A stretch of DNA of 64,000 nt from Pseudomonas sp. ZH-FAD (GCF_002803095.1 NZ_PGLR01000031.1:1-64000); one strand, 5' to 3'. Shown: positions 1 to 8,859, counted from the stretch's first letter. The notes: generated by a model from the letters alone, not told the origin. Made by a program: numbers and translations.

Positions 1-1210
1 CTGCGTCGCTGCGCTCCGACTGCCCGGCCGGATGGCCGTGGAACAGGTGGCCAGATGGCCCTGGAATGCCTGGCCAGATGAGAGCGGACTGGGTGGCCGG
101 ATGGCGTGGAATCCGCAGACCAGACTCTGCACGGGCGCAGGCACGCCAGAGCAGCAGCCGCATGGCGTCCAGCTCGATGGCGATGTCGGCCACCATGAAG
201 GCCACACCCTGGCGATGACTGATCGGCTCGCCGAACGCCTGGCGCTCGTTGCAGTAGGTCGTCACGTAGTCCAGTGCCGCCTGCGCCGTACCGACTGCAA
301 GGGCACAGAATGCCAAGGCCGAATAATCGAGAAAGGCCGGAAAGTCGAAGCCATCAGCTGCCAAGCGGCACTCGCTCGAAACCTTGACGCCTTTCAGCTC
401 AATACGTGTCAACCCACAAGCCTTGAGCCCCATGCCCGGCTCGGCACGGCGACAGACACCTTTGCTCGCCGCATCGACGATAAACAGCGCCGGGCCATCA
501 ACTGCCTGAGCGCTTACGATCAATCGACTGGCATCCAGACCGGCGATGACCAGCGCCTTCTCCCCGTCGAGCAGATAGTGCTTGCCGCGCTTGCGCGCCC
601 GCGTCGCGGGTTGACCAGCATCGGTCAATACGCCGGGCTCTGTTACCGCCAACGCGAAGCCTGGCGCGCCCTGTTCACTGACAAACGCCGGCAACCAGGC
701 AGCCTGCTGCGCAGAGCTTCCCCAGCGCCGAATGCAATTGGCAGCAGACAGCGGCACCAGCAAGGCCGCGGCCAGAGAAAAGTCGCCCTGCGCCAGGTTC
801 TCGGCGATCAGCGCGTTGCTCAGCACGGTGCGCTCCCCAGCAAGACCGCCTTGTGCCTCGGCGACACCATAGTGTGCCAGACCCAGTTCATGCGCCTGAT
901 TGAGCAGTGCTGCAGGCACGTGAGCCTCGGCGTCGGCCCCGGGCGCAGCCGGGCGCAGAACCTCCAGCGCGAAGCCCTGGAGCATGTCCGCCAGCATCTG
1001 CTGTTCTTCGGTCAGTGACAGATCAAACAGGTCGTCGGCCGCCGCATGCGGCTTGTTGCTGGTGCCGCCGGCGGCCAGGCGAAAACTGGCGCGGCTACCG
1101 CTGTAGACGAGCTTCTCGAAGGATTTGCGTACCTTGAGGCGGTCGGGCCAATCGGCCTGAGCCAGCTTGCTCAGTACGCTCAGGGCCTGGCCCTGGGTAT
1201 CGACGATCAT
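1..1210 (-). CDS. Acyl-CoA dehydrogenase family protein, 3' end outside the window
   Basis: Predicted FAD flavoenzyme that oxidises acyl-CoA thioesters. Read on the minus strand, the frame opens at the ATG ending at 1210 (GGAG nine bases upstream) and stays open to the window edge. The middle domain contains FALAVTEPG, and the C-terminal helical domain contains YCNERQAFGEPISHRQGVA followed by VADIAIELDAMRLLLWRA, all typical of the family. An extra N-terminal stretch of about 60 residues precedes the part that aligns with standard family members. After ARAESGL the family consensus (usually an FHR..A motif and the GGHGF region) is not seen; instead the frame passes through a 23-bp tandem repeat. 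The gene could be disrupted, or could carry an in-frame insertion and resume outside the window. In PAO1 the position next to hldE is also taken by an acyl-CoA dehydrogenase. Family assignment is firm; integrity is unknown. Confidence 0.8.
   Translation of the reverse strand, partial: MIVDTQGQALSVLSKLAQADWPDRLKVRKSFEKLVYSGSRASFRLAAGGTSNKPHAAADDLFDLSLTEEQQMLADMLQGFALEVLRPAAPGADAEAHVPAALLNQAHELGLAHYGVAEAQGGLAGERTVLSNALIAENLAQGDFSLAAALLVPLSAANCIRRWGSSAQQAAWLPAFVSEQGAPGFALAVTEPGVLTDAGQPATRARKRGKHYLLDGEKALVIAGLDASRLIVSAQAVDGPALFIVDAASKGVCRRAEPGMGLKACGLTRIELKGVKVSSECRLAADGFDFPAFLDYSALAFCALAVGTAQAALDYVTTYCNERQAFGEPISHRQGVAFMVADIAIELDAMRLLLWRACARAESGLRIPRHPATQSALIWPGIPGPSGHLFHGHPAGQSERSDA
26..117. 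repeat. Four-unit degenerate 23-bp tandem repeat inside the acyl-CoA dehydrogenase
   Basis: Units begin at 26, 49, 72 and 95, exactly 23 bp apart, each opening with GGCCRGATG and mostly followed by GCCNTGGAA. Units 1, 2 and 4 are close to each other and unit 3 is more diverged. There are no spacers, so this is not a CRISPR array. The array may continue to the left of the window. Confidence 0.75.
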
Positions 1211-1364
1211 GGCATCTCGCTCCACGTGAGAGATGCCATCGATGATGCGCTGCCGACTGGCACACGCCTATGACCCTCAAGACGCGGCGCGGCGGCAATC
1301 GGGTCAAGCCATCGCCAGGGAAACGTACTGGTTGAGCAAGACCTGCGCCTTACTCAGCCAGCAG

Positions 1365-2786
1365 TCATTTGCTGCGAATCTTCTCGACGATAGCGGTGGT
1401 GGAGCTGTTTTCCACCAAACCTAGCACACGCACTTCGCCGCCATAGGCCTGGACAATATCGGCGCCGACTACCTGGTCGATGCCATAGTCGCCGCCCTTG
1501 ACCAGCACATCCGGCTGCACCTGCTTGAGCAGGCGCTCGGGGGTGTCTTCGGCAAAGCTCACCACCCAATCCACCGCACCGAGACCTGCGAGCACCGCCA
1601 TACGCCGGTCGACGGCATTGATCGGCCGGCCCGGGCCTTTCAGGCGGCTGACCGAGGCGTCATCGTTGATCGCCACGATCAGACGGTCGCCCTGAGCGCG
1701 GGCCTGCTCCAGATAGGTCACGTGGCCGGCGTGAAGGATGTCGAAGCAGCCGTTAGTGAAGACGATCTTCTCGCCATGGGCGCGGGCGTCGTCGATGGCG
1801 ATCAGCAACTGATCCAGGCTCAGTACGCCCCGCTCGGACCCCTCTTCACGCTGTACCGCGCGACGCAGCTCAGGAGCACTGATGGCGGCAGTGCCCAACT
1901 TACCAACAACGATGCCGGCAGCCAGATTGGCCAGGGCCACCGCCAGCGGCAACTCTTCGCCAGCAGCAATGGAAGCGGCAAGGGTAGAAATCACCGTATC
2001 GCCTGCGCCGGTGACGTCGAACACCTCGCGGGCGCGAGCCGGCAGGTGCAGCGGGGCGTGATCCGGACGCAGCAGGGTCATGCCGTGCTCGCCACGGGTC
2101 ACCAGCAGGGCCCCCAGCTCCAGTTCGCGCATCAGCGTGGCACCCTTGCTGACCAGCTCGGCTTCATCGGCGCAACCGCCAACGATGAGTTCGAACTCGT
2201 GCAGATTAGGGGTGATCAGGCTGGCGCCACGGTAGATGGAAAAGTCCTTGCCCTTGGGATCGGCCAGCACCGGAATGCCTTTCCTGCGCGCGGCCTGGAT
2301 CAGCGCCTGATGATTCTGCAACGCCCCCTTGCCATAGTCCGACAGCACCAGCACCTTGATTCCATCGAGCAACGCATCGACCTCACGCGTCAAGGCGACG
2401 GTGTCGGTGTTGAACGGCTCCTCGAAGTCCATACGCAGCAGTTGCTGGTGACGGCTCATCACCCGCAACTTGACGATGGTCGGCTGGCCTTCATGACGCT
2501 GGAAATGTGCATCCACGCCCGCGCCACGCAGGCTGTCGCTCAGGCTTTCGGCGGCCTCATCATTACCGGTCACGCCAACCAGCAAGGCCCGCGCACCGAG
2601 TGCGGCGATATTCAGGGCCACGTTGGCAGCACCACCGGGACGATCCTCGATCTGGTCGACACGCACCACCGGAACCGGCGCCTCCGGAGAAATCCGCGAG
2701 GTGCCGCCATGCCAATAGCGATCGAGCATCACGTCGCCCACCACCAGAACGGCGGCTTGGTCATAGCGGGGCATGGTCAGTTTCAT
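1365..2786 (-). CDS. hldE: Bifunctional D-glycero-beta-D-manno-heptose-7-phosphate kinase / 1-phosphate adenylyltransferase
   Basis: Makes ADP-heptose for the LPS inner core in two steps: phosphorylation of heptose 7-phosphate at C1, then transfer of AMP. The N-terminal two thirds is a PfkB/ribokinase domain with NVALNIAALGA and the anion-hole motif DVTGAGDT. The C-terminal third is a nucleotidyltransferase with FTNGCFDILHAGH, which carries the HxGH active-site signature. The ATG at 2786 (MKLTMPRYDQ) gives 473 residues, the normal family length, and is preceded by GGAGCT; the longer open frame upstream to 2951 has no support. It supplies the donor sugar for waaC and waaF in the same window. 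dnpA lies just upstream on the same strand with a 62-bp gap. Confidence 0.96.
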   Translation of the reverse strand: MKLTMPRYDQAAVLVVGDVMLDRYWHGGTSRISPEAPVPVVRVDQIEDRPGGAANVALNIAALGARALLVGVTGNDEAAESLSDSLRGAGVDAHFQRHEGQPTIVKLRVMSRHQQLLRMDFEEPFNTDTVALTREVDALLDGIKVLVLSDYGKGALQNHQALIQAARRKGIPVLADPKGKDFSIYRGASLITPNLHEFELIVGGCADEAELVSKGATLMRELELGALLVTRGEHGMTLLRPDHAPLHLPARAREVFDVTGAGDTVISTLAASIAAGEELPLAVALANLAAGIVVGKLGTAAISAPELRRAVQREEGSERGVLSLDQLLIAIDDARAHGEKIVFTNGCFDILHAGHVTYLEQARAQGDRLIVAINDDASVSRLKGPGRPINAVDRRMAVLAGLGAVDWVVSFAEDTPERLLKQVQPDVLVKGGDYGIDQVVGADIVQAYGGEVRVLGLVENSSTTAIVEKIRSK

Positions 2787-2810
2787 GGGAGCTCCAGAGA
2801 AAAAATGGAG

Positions 2811-2837
2811 AAAATAATAACATGGCCACTCAGTCAA
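2811..2837 (-). promoter_or_regulatory. Possible sigma-70 promoter for hldE
   Basis: On the minus strand a TTGACT (2837 to 2832) is followed after 15 bp by TATTTT (2816 to 2811) in an A/T-rich stretch between dnpA and hldE. The spacer is short and the -10 is imperfect, so this is a weak call. Confidence 0.3.
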
Positions 2838-2848
2838 CCCGAGCATCC

Positions 2849-4264
2849 CTAGCGGGTAACGCGCACCCAGAATAGCTCGTGACGGCGCACTGCCTTGCGG
2901 AAGAAATCGTCCTGGCCGACTTCGGGCCAACGCCGCCCAGCCAGCACCCATTGAATTAAGCGACGAAGGCGTTTTTTGAGAGGCAATGGTGTCTGCAAAT
3001 CATGCTGCATGGCCAAGGCCTGCGCCTTGTCCATCCGCATAGAATCTTTCAGAAGCGGGCTCCACAGCCCATCGACCGATAGGCCCGTATGGCAAGGAGG
3101 TAACGATATGCCATTGCCAACAGGCCCCATGGGCCAACGATCATTATCGTATAGGTGATTGGCATAGAGCAGACGCACCTCAGGGCTCCATTCACTCAGG
3201 GCAACTGCCTCGTCGAGAAGCTTGCTGGCCTGGATATGATCAGGATGAGGATCAAGTTCCGGATGAGGCAGAACCACTACCTCTGGACGAAAAGCGACAA
3301 GCAGAGCAGCCAGATCACCAACAAGGTTCCGCCACGATGGCACTCCGTCGACATCGCCAGGCAAAGTAATGGGATTGAAACGGCGCACACTGCGTATATC
3401 CGAATCACCCGACTCCAAAGACGGGAAGGCCTGCTCTGGAGCCGAGGCCATGGGCGTCAGCTGAAGACAATAGTACCCCAACTGCACACACCTGCTTGCA
3501 GGCACGCCCCCCCACAGCGGAACAGCCAGGCTACTCCAGCTACGCAAGCGCCCCTTGAGACGGGCCGCTGCGGCCTTGTCGAGGCCCATACGCGCATAGT
3601 TATGAGCCTCGATTTCACCTTGAGTGAGCGTCACAATGCAGGCCTCATCACTTCGACTATAGAGACCAAAGGCAGCAAGCTCGGCATCGTCCGCATGTGG
3701 CGCAATGACCATCACGCGTCGCATTGCATAATCGGGGTTTGAAAATGCGTATAACCGTACGTCAGGCGAGAGCCGGCAAAACCGCGTGCGCAATCGCAGT
3801 TTTCCACTTTGCAGCTCGGGCAACAGACCAGAAATATTGAGGTAACGCCGACCACGCGCGCCCTGCTCGAAATCCTGCCGGTCAAGTATTGACTCAGCAC
3901 AGATCAGAATATGGGGGTCTAACCAGCGTCCCAGCCAGGAACTATGGATGGACACTTCAAGAATGAGCGTGTCCATCGCATTCGTAAGATCGACTGTATC
4001 CAGAGCTATCCGCCCCTTGCTCAATGTCCCGGTAGCGACTTGGCTCGAAGCAGGAAATGAATACTGATAGTCGTCTCGCGGCGAGTAAAAGAGATGGTCA
4101 GAGAACCATGCCTCGTGAGCAATCCAAGCCAAGAGTAGAAGTACTGGCAGACTACTCCAGCCAGCAAACCAGTCCAGCGCCACCATAATCGGTAACGCAA
4201 CAGCCATAGTAATGCGCTTGTTGCGCCGATGACGGCGCAACAGTCCTTGCTTACGTGTTTCCAT
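2849..4264 (-). CDS. dnpA: PIG-L family de-N-acetylase, DnpA-like
   Basis: Predicted metal-dependent de-N-acetylase of the PIG-L/LmbE family. The catalytic domain starts near residue 184 with VMVIAPHADDAEL (H190, D192, D193), a variant of the usual HPDDE motif, and later carries HPELDPHPDHI. The first 180 residues are a separate region: a basic N-terminus, a hydrophobic stretch at about 20-50 that may cross the inner membrane once or twice, then a beta-rich part. At 471 residues it is close to the P. aeruginosa protein PA5002 (DnpA), a de-N-acetylase linked to antibiotic persistence that sits in the same LPS core locus. It follows mig-14 by three bases and is probably co-transcribed with it. 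The substrate is unproven; an LPS or surface-sugar N-acetyl group is the usual suggestion. Base composition looks lower in GC than hldE. Confidence 0.85.
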   Translation of the reverse strand: METRKQGLLRRHRRNKRITMAVALPIMVALDWFAGWSSLPVLLLLAWIAHEAWFSDHLFYSPRDDYQYSFPASSQVATGTLSKGRIALDTVDLTNAMDTLILEVSIHSSWLGRWLDPHILICAESILDRQDFEQGARGRRYLNISGLLPELQSGKLRLRTRFCRLSPDVRLYAFSNPDYAMRRVMVIAPHADDAELAAFGLYSRSDEACIVTLTQGEIEAHNYARMGLDKAAAARLKGRLRSWSSLAVPLWGGVPASRCVQLGYYCLQLTPMASAPEQAFPSLESGDSDIRSVRRFNPITLPGDVDGVPSWRNLVGDLAALLVAFRPEVVVLPHPELDPHPDHIQASKLLDEAVALSEWSPEVRLLYANHLYDNDRWPMGPVGNGISLPPCHTGLSVDGLWSPLLKDSMRMDKAQALAMQHDLQTPLPLKKRLRRLIQWVLAGRRWPEVGQDDFFRKAVRRHELFWVRVTR

Positions 4265-4267
4265 TTT

Positions 4268-5164
4268 TTATGTCCGAAACGCGGCAACCCTGCTGCACCA
4301 ACGATCCTTGTACTCTCGATCGGCTCTGCCGAAAGAGTAGCGCAATGCCTTTCCTTGTTGTCGAGCGTCAGACCATGCAGCTTGAGTATTGATGAAACTC
4401 AGGACGCTGCCCGGACTGAGGTGTTGAGCACGAGGGTCGACTCCGCCATTGATATACTCGTAACTGAGCCAGTTTGGCGACTCAACCCTGTACAACACCT
4501 GAACAGCAGTAGGAACACCATCCAACATCAGCAGGGAGCCTTGAAGCAGCTCGCGCAACAACGCAAATACTTCACTCAGATGGCCTTTCCCCGGCACGGG
4601 AAAGCCCCAGCGTCGCTCGAACAGTTCGGTATAGATAGCGGCGAAGTCATCTGGAGCGAATTCGCCCACAGAGCGTACTGTACCGCCGGCCTCCTCGAAC
4701 AGGCGTAGCTCACGCCTCTGGTTATAGCGAAACTTCTTCGAAAGCTCTTCAGGGGCTCGAGCCATCGCCAACCGCTCTTTCTGCAGACGAAGCCCTGGAA
4801 AAGCCACTCGATTAAGTTCGGAGATGTAGCTCACCTCATGCCGCAACGGTGCTCGTGCGTCCACAGCGGCAGGGAGAATGATTTCAGCATTGCCAAGGTC
4901 AAAGAGTTCACGCTGCCCTTTGCTCTTCAGAACCTTGCGCGAAAGTGCGAGGTAGCGCCCCCATGTAGGAATGGCAGCCTGAATTTCGCCCCCAACAAAG
5001 TATCCGAGGTAACGCACGGGTATACCAGCAAGCCCAGAGAGCCGCTCGACCACTAGCGGGTGGGTAATGACGCTCCCCCCGAATCGAGCCCAGGCTAAGG
5101 CATAGTCCGCTGCCTCGATCACTTCCCAGCCACGCTCCCTCCAGAAACGCAGATAGCCAAGCAT
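4268..5164 (-). CDS. mig-14: Mig-14 family protein
   Basis: Resembles Mig-14, an inner-membrane-associated protein that in Salmonella and P. aeruginosa (PA5003) contributes to resistance to antimicrobial peptides. The protein has 298 residues and appears to have a GNAT/FemAB-like fold: a basic segment SKKFRYNQRRELR near the middle, then FERRWGF and a C-terminal RYSFGRADREYKDRW. It opens with MLGYLRFW. The ATG at 5164 shares one base with the msbA stop (TGATG), so translational coupling with msbA is likely; the frame could begin one codon earlier at TTG. dnpA begins three bases after its stop. The location in the LPS core locus fits a role in envelope modification, but no catalytic reaction is established. 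Confidence 0.85.
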   Translation of the reverse strand: MLGYLRFWRERGWEVIEAADYALAWARFGGSVITHPLVVERLSGLAGIPVRYLGYFVGGEIQAAIPTWGRYLALSRKVLKSKGQRELFDLGNAEIILPAAVDARAPLRHEVSYISELNRVAFPGLRLQKERLAMARAPEELSKKFRYNQRRELRLFEEAGGTVRSVGEFAPDDFAAIYTELFERRWGFPVPGKGHLSEVFALLRELLQGSLLMLDGVPTAVQVLYRVESPNWLSYEYINGGVDPRAQHLSPGSVLSFINTQAAWSDARQQGKALRYSFGRADREYKDRWCSRVAAFRT

Positions 5165-6993
5165 CAAGTATCCTTCTCGATTGAATTGTCAGTGCCAGCT
5201 TCTTCAAATTGCGTGGAATGCAAGCGAGCGTAATATCCATTACGCTCTAACAACTGGGCATGACTGCCGCGCTCGACGATCTGCCCCTGATCCATCACCA
5301 GAATCAGGTCGGCCTTCTCGATGGTGCTCAGGCGGTGAGCGATCACCAGCGCGGTGCGGCCCTGCATCACCTGGTCCAGTGCGGCCTGGATATGTCGCTC
5401 GGATTCGGTATCCAGTGCCGAGGTAGCCTCGTCGAGAATCAGCACAGGCGCATCCTTGAGCAGCGCACGGGCGATAGCCAGGCGCTGGCGCTGGCCGCCG
5501 GACAGCAGCACGCCGTTCTCGCCGACCAGGGTGTCATAGCCTTGCGGCATCTTCTCGATGAACTCGGCGGCATAGGCATCGCTCGCCGCCTGCTGAACGG
5601 CTTCGAGCGGTGCGCCAGCCAGGTCGCCATAAGCGATGTTGTTGCGCACCGTGTCGTTGAACAGGGTGACGTGCTGGGTAACCAGGGCGATATGGCGGCG
5701 CAGGTTGCGCAGGGTGTAATCCTCCACATCCACCCCATCGAGCAGGATGCTGCCCTGCTCGTGGTGATAGAAACGCGGAATCAGGCTGGCCAGGGTCGAC
5801 TTGCCGCTACCGGAACGCCCGACCAGCGCCACCATCTGCCCCGGTTCGGCGACGAAGGAAATATTGTTCAGAACGGGCTTTTCCGAGCCGGGGTAGCTGA
5901 AACTCAGCTCCTTTACTTCCAGTCGGCCGCTGACGCGCTCGCGCTCCTGAGTGCCGCGGTCGACCTCAGGCTCCTCGTCGAGCTGCTCGAAGATGCTCTC
6001 GGCACCTGCCACACCTTTCTGAATGGTCGAGCTGACCTCGGACAGTTGGCGAATCGGCTTGGGCAATAGACCCGCCAGAGTGATATAGGCCACCAGATCA
6101 CCCGCCGAGGCATCGCCACGCAGCCAGAGGACAAGAAACATCAGCACGGCCATGGCACTGTAGATCACCAGCTGCAGCGAAGGCGTATAGACCGCATTAG
6201 TCTTGACCATCTTCAGTTGCTTGAGCTTGTTCTCCTCGCTGGCACCGAGAAAGCGCCGTTTCTCGTAATCCTCACCACCAAAACTGCGCACCACGCGGTA
6301 GCCCTGGATGCTCTCGGAGGTGACGTGGGTGACATCACCCATGCTGGTCTGGATCTTCTTGCTCTGCTTGCGGAATTTCTTGCTGGTACTGGTCACCATC
6401 AGACCGATGACCGGCAGGATGGCCACCATCACCAAGGTGAGCTTCCAGTTCATCCACAGCAGCGTGGCAAAAAGGAACACTACGGTCATCCCTTCACGCA
6501 CCACGACTTTGATCGCATCGGTAGCAGCACCGGTTACCATGGTCACGTTGTAGGTGATGCGGGAAATCAGGTGACCGGAGTTGTGACTGTCAAAATATCG
6601 GTTGGGCAAGGTCAGCAGATTGTTGAACAAAGCAATACGCAGATCCTGTACCAGCCCCATGGAGACCTTGGCAAGATAGTAATTCCCAAGGAACGAGCCG
6701 ATACCTTGCCACAGCGCGATCAGAACGATCAGTAATGGCACTGCCTGCAACAGCTTTAGCTCAGCAAGCCAGGGCGCATGCTCAAGCACCCAAGGCACTC
6801 CAGCAAAAAGACCGGCGTCGGGGTTGCTCAGCCCGTCGACAAAGAACTTGAGCATGTACCCCAGCATCGGCTGGGTAGAAGCGAAAATTAGAAACCCGAC
6901 GAGACTGATGGTGAACAGTCCCCAGTAGGGAACTACGTAGCGCAACAATCGCAAATAGACCTTCAGGCTCGATTGTTGGGTAGGATTGGCCAT
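5164..6993 (-). CDS. msbA: Lipid A-core ABC exporter / flippase MsbA
   Basis: ATP-driven flippase that moves core-lipid A across the inner membrane. The 609-residue half-transporter begins with a membrane domain of six predicted helices (about 20-320), followed by an ATPase domain with Walker A GRSGSGKST, signature LSGGQRQRLAIARA, Walker B VLILDEATSALD and a switch histidine in VIAHRLS. Length and architecture are normal for MsbA. The ATG at 6993 is used (MANPTQQSSLK). It is the first gene of a minus-strand run msbA - mig-14 - dnpA, joined by a one-base overlap to mig-14, and is divergent from the plus-strand kinase-like gene at 7201. Confidence 0.96.
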   Translation of the reverse strand: MANPTQQSSLKVYLRLLRYVVPYWGLFTISLVGFLIFASTQPMLGYMLKFFVDGLSNPDAGLFAGVPWVLEHAPWLAELKLLQAVPLLIVLIALWQGIGSFLGNYYLAKVSMGLVQDLRIALFNNLLTLPNRYFDSHNSGHLISRITYNVTMVTGAATDAIKVVVREGMTVVFLFATLLWMNWKLTLVMVAILPVIGLMVTSTSKKFRKQSKKIQTSMGDVTHVTSESIQGYRVVRSFGGEDYEKRRFLGASEENKLKQLKMVKTNAVYTPSLQLVIYSAMAVLMFLVLWLRGDASAGDLVAYITLAGLLPKPIRQLSEVSSTIQKGVAGAESIFEQLDEEPEVDRGTQERERVSGRLEVKELSFSYPGSEKPVLNNISFVAEPGQMVALVGRSGSGKSTLASLIPRFYHHEQGSILLDGVDVEDYTLRNLRRHIALVTQHVTLFNDTVRNNIAYGDLAGAPLEAVQQAASDAYAAEFIEKMPQGYDTLVGENGVLLSGGQRQRLAIARALLKDAPVLILDEATSALDTESERHIQAALDQVMQGRTALVIAHRLSTIEKADLILVMDQGQIVERGSHAQLLERNGYYARLHSTQFEEAGTDNSIEKDT

Positions 6994-7200
6994 TCAGCTC
7001 GTCTCACAGGCAGGATTAGCAAGAAGCGATTGTACCAGCACTGCCTATTTAATCGCCCAGGCGCATCAGAAGTTTTGCCATCTATAGCGGCATTCAGAGG
7101 CACCAACTCGTAGACATCACATCAAAATGCCACTACGATAACCTGTTCTGCCCCCAAGACAGCGAAGCCGCTCGCACCTCAGTAGACAAGGACCCCAGTA

Positions 7201-8070
7201 GTGATCTCTCACGGATGGATGAGCAAAAGCAAGCATCACGCCCAGCAGCTCCAGAACACAACTCTTTACGCGACAGATACAGAGGCTGGAAAGTCATTGA
7301 AAAGCCTCTGGCCGCAGATCAGGGAATTGCTCTCAAAGCGCCGTAAAACAGGAGAAAAGCGGCTTGCGCGCCCCCTCACCCGAGAAACCGCAAGCGCGCT
7401 TTTCATCAAGGCATCCACAATAGACAGCATTCCCTCGCGAATCAGAACAACGCTAGGGATCAGGCGCCGATCAGGTCTATATGATTGGGCTCTTGAAGAG
7501 CTAAACAATCACGCAGAAGCGCAGAAGCGAACTACGCTGGTTCCCAAATTACTTGGCTACGGCCTGGTTCGCCAGCGTAGCGGTTTGGTTACCGAGGTGT
7601 TTTTGAATTATGAACACCTAGCCGACTGGCTTGATGGTTTTGACTGGCTGCAGCAAAACCCATCACAGGCCAATTTATTCGCAGAAGCTTGCTTGGAACT
7701 GATCACACAACTCAATCATTCAGGTATCTACCATCTAGATCTTTGGGCGGGTAACGTCATGATCCACGAGGGCAATCTTGAAGACCTGAAGGTGATTGAC
7801 CTGGAAAATTGCTACATTGGTGACAACCCTCACTCCAGTGAAACGCTAGGCTTTCAGTTTGCTTTCTTGTACCAGTATCAGCTACACGACTTCATAAGCG
7901 AGTCGCTCTATGACAAGCTTGTAAGCACGCAACTTGCCCGACTTAGAGGCATTGAGCCGTCTCGTTTTCGACTCTTCTATGATCACTTCAAGCACCACGG
8001 CGCAGATCGCAAGGAACGCCACCTCATCCCCAAAACCGGGCAGCTAGAGAGATTCAAACCAGCACATTGA
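7201..8070 (+). CDS. Kinase-fold protein, probable LPS/sugar kinase
   Basis: A 289-residue protein with an LPS-kinase/aminoglycoside-phosphotransferase-like core. The catalytic loop reads GIYHLDLWAGNVM (H178, D180, N185) and the metal-binding segment VIDLENC (D200), so key residues for phosphotransfer are present. The N-terminal 60 residues are basic and lack an obvious ATP-grip match. The start is GTG at 7201, with AAGGA eight bases upstream; an in-frame ATG at 7219 is an alternative. It is on the plus strand, opposite to most of the core locus, and I recall no counterpart between msbA and the PA4998-type gene in P. aeruginosa. Codon use looks more A/T-rich than in aceE or waaP. A role in phosphorylating a core sugar is inferred from fold and neighbours only. 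Confidence 0.65.
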   Translation: MISHGWMSKSKHHAQQLQNTTLYATDTEAGKSLKSLWPQIRELLSKRRKTGEKRLARPLTRETASALFIKASTIDSIPSRIRTTLGIRRRSGLYDWALEELNNHAEAQKRTTLVPKLLGYGLVRQRSGLVTEVFLNYEHLADWLDGFDWLQQNPSQANLFAEACLELITQLNHSGIYHLDLWAGNVMIHEGNLEDLKVIDLENCYIGDNPHSSETLGFQFAFLYQYQLHDFISESLYDKLVSTQLARLRGIEPSRFRLFYDHFKHHGADRKERHLIPKTGQLERFKPAH

Positions 8071-8253
8071 GCCAGGGCAGGCTTTCGGGCTCTGAGGGCC
8101 GACAAAAGACAAGGCACGATCAGTGGCCTAAGCGGACAATTTTACGTACCCTAGCAGGCTAAATTTTCATGCCTGCCATACGAGAACACTCAAGACAGCA
8201 AGAGTGACGAAAACTTGGCAGGCTTAAACATCCAGCATTAGAAAACGATTGAT

Positions 8254-8859
8254 ATGACCACCGCTCAGCCACTAACGCAAGAGGCATTTCAGAAGCTAAT
8301 TCAGGGCGCAGAGAGCATTGAAGAAGATAGCCACGGCCCCAAGGTCTATCGTTTTGAAAATGGAGAATATTTGAAGGTCTTCAGACGCAAGCGCTTACTG
8401 TCATCTGCGCTACTGCGCCCCTACTCGCAACGCTTCTGGGAAAACGCATCACGACTAGAAGAGCTAGGTATACCCACGGTACAACCTCTACAGTTGTTCA
8501 AACTGGCAACAGCAGGCTGGACTGCGATCCGCTACAAAGCACTACCGGGGGAAACACTGAGGGATCTGTTCACTCAGCATGGAGAACTTTCAGCCTCCCT
8601 GTTCGAACAGCTAATCGAGCTGTTCAAAGATCTGCATCGCAAGGGTATCTACTTTCGCTCGCTACACCTAGGCAACATCGTTCGCACACCCGACGGGCAA
8701 CTGGGGCTGATCGATATCGCCGACCTACAGTTTCTTGCGGGCCCACTGTCCAAGGACAAGATCCGCCGTAATCTTGCCCACTTCGAGCGCTACCTCAAGC
8801 ATAACGGGCTAGCCGACTTCCCCTTCGACATCCTTGTAAAGCGCGTAAGCCAGCCCTAA
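8254..8859 (+). CDS. Kinase-like protein of the 'toluene tolerance' / PA4998 type, catalytic Asp missing
   Basis: A 201-residue protein matching the short kinase-like proteins found between msbA and waaL in pseudomonads, often labelled toluene tolerance protein. A loop FRSLHLGNIV (135-143) aligns with the kinase catalytic loop, but the catalytic aspartate position holds Ser136, while Asn141 and the later Asp154 (LGLIDIADL) remain. An N-terminal lysine in GEYLKVFRRKRLL could bind nucleotide. It lies 183 bp after the plus-strand kinase gene and converges on waaL. The missing aspartate suggests either a pseudokinase or altered chemistry. Function is unknown; involvement in LPS core assembly is inferred from position. 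Confidence 0.7.
   Translation: MTTAQPLTQEAFQKLIQGAESIEEDSHGPKVYRFENGEYLKVFRRKRLLSSALLRPYSQRFWENASRLEELGIPTVQPLQLFKLATAGWTAIRYKALPGETLRDLFTQHGELSASLFEQLIELFKDLHRKGIYFRSLHLGNIVRTPDGQLGLIDIADLQFLAGPLSKDKIRRNLAHFERYLKHNGLADFPFDILVKRVSQP

Noticed and set aside
26..117. CRISPR array at the left edge
   Set aside because: The 23-bp units are directly abutting with no spacers and no cas gene is nearby.
32..1018. Plus-strand 328-codon ORF at the left edge
   Set aside because: The opposite strand encodes a recognisable acyl-CoA dehydrogenase; this frame has no motif.
6994..7200. Small gene or RNA between msbA and the kinase-like gene
   Set aside because: No ORF with a ribosome site and no convincing stem structure in the 207 bp; treated as a divergent promoter region.
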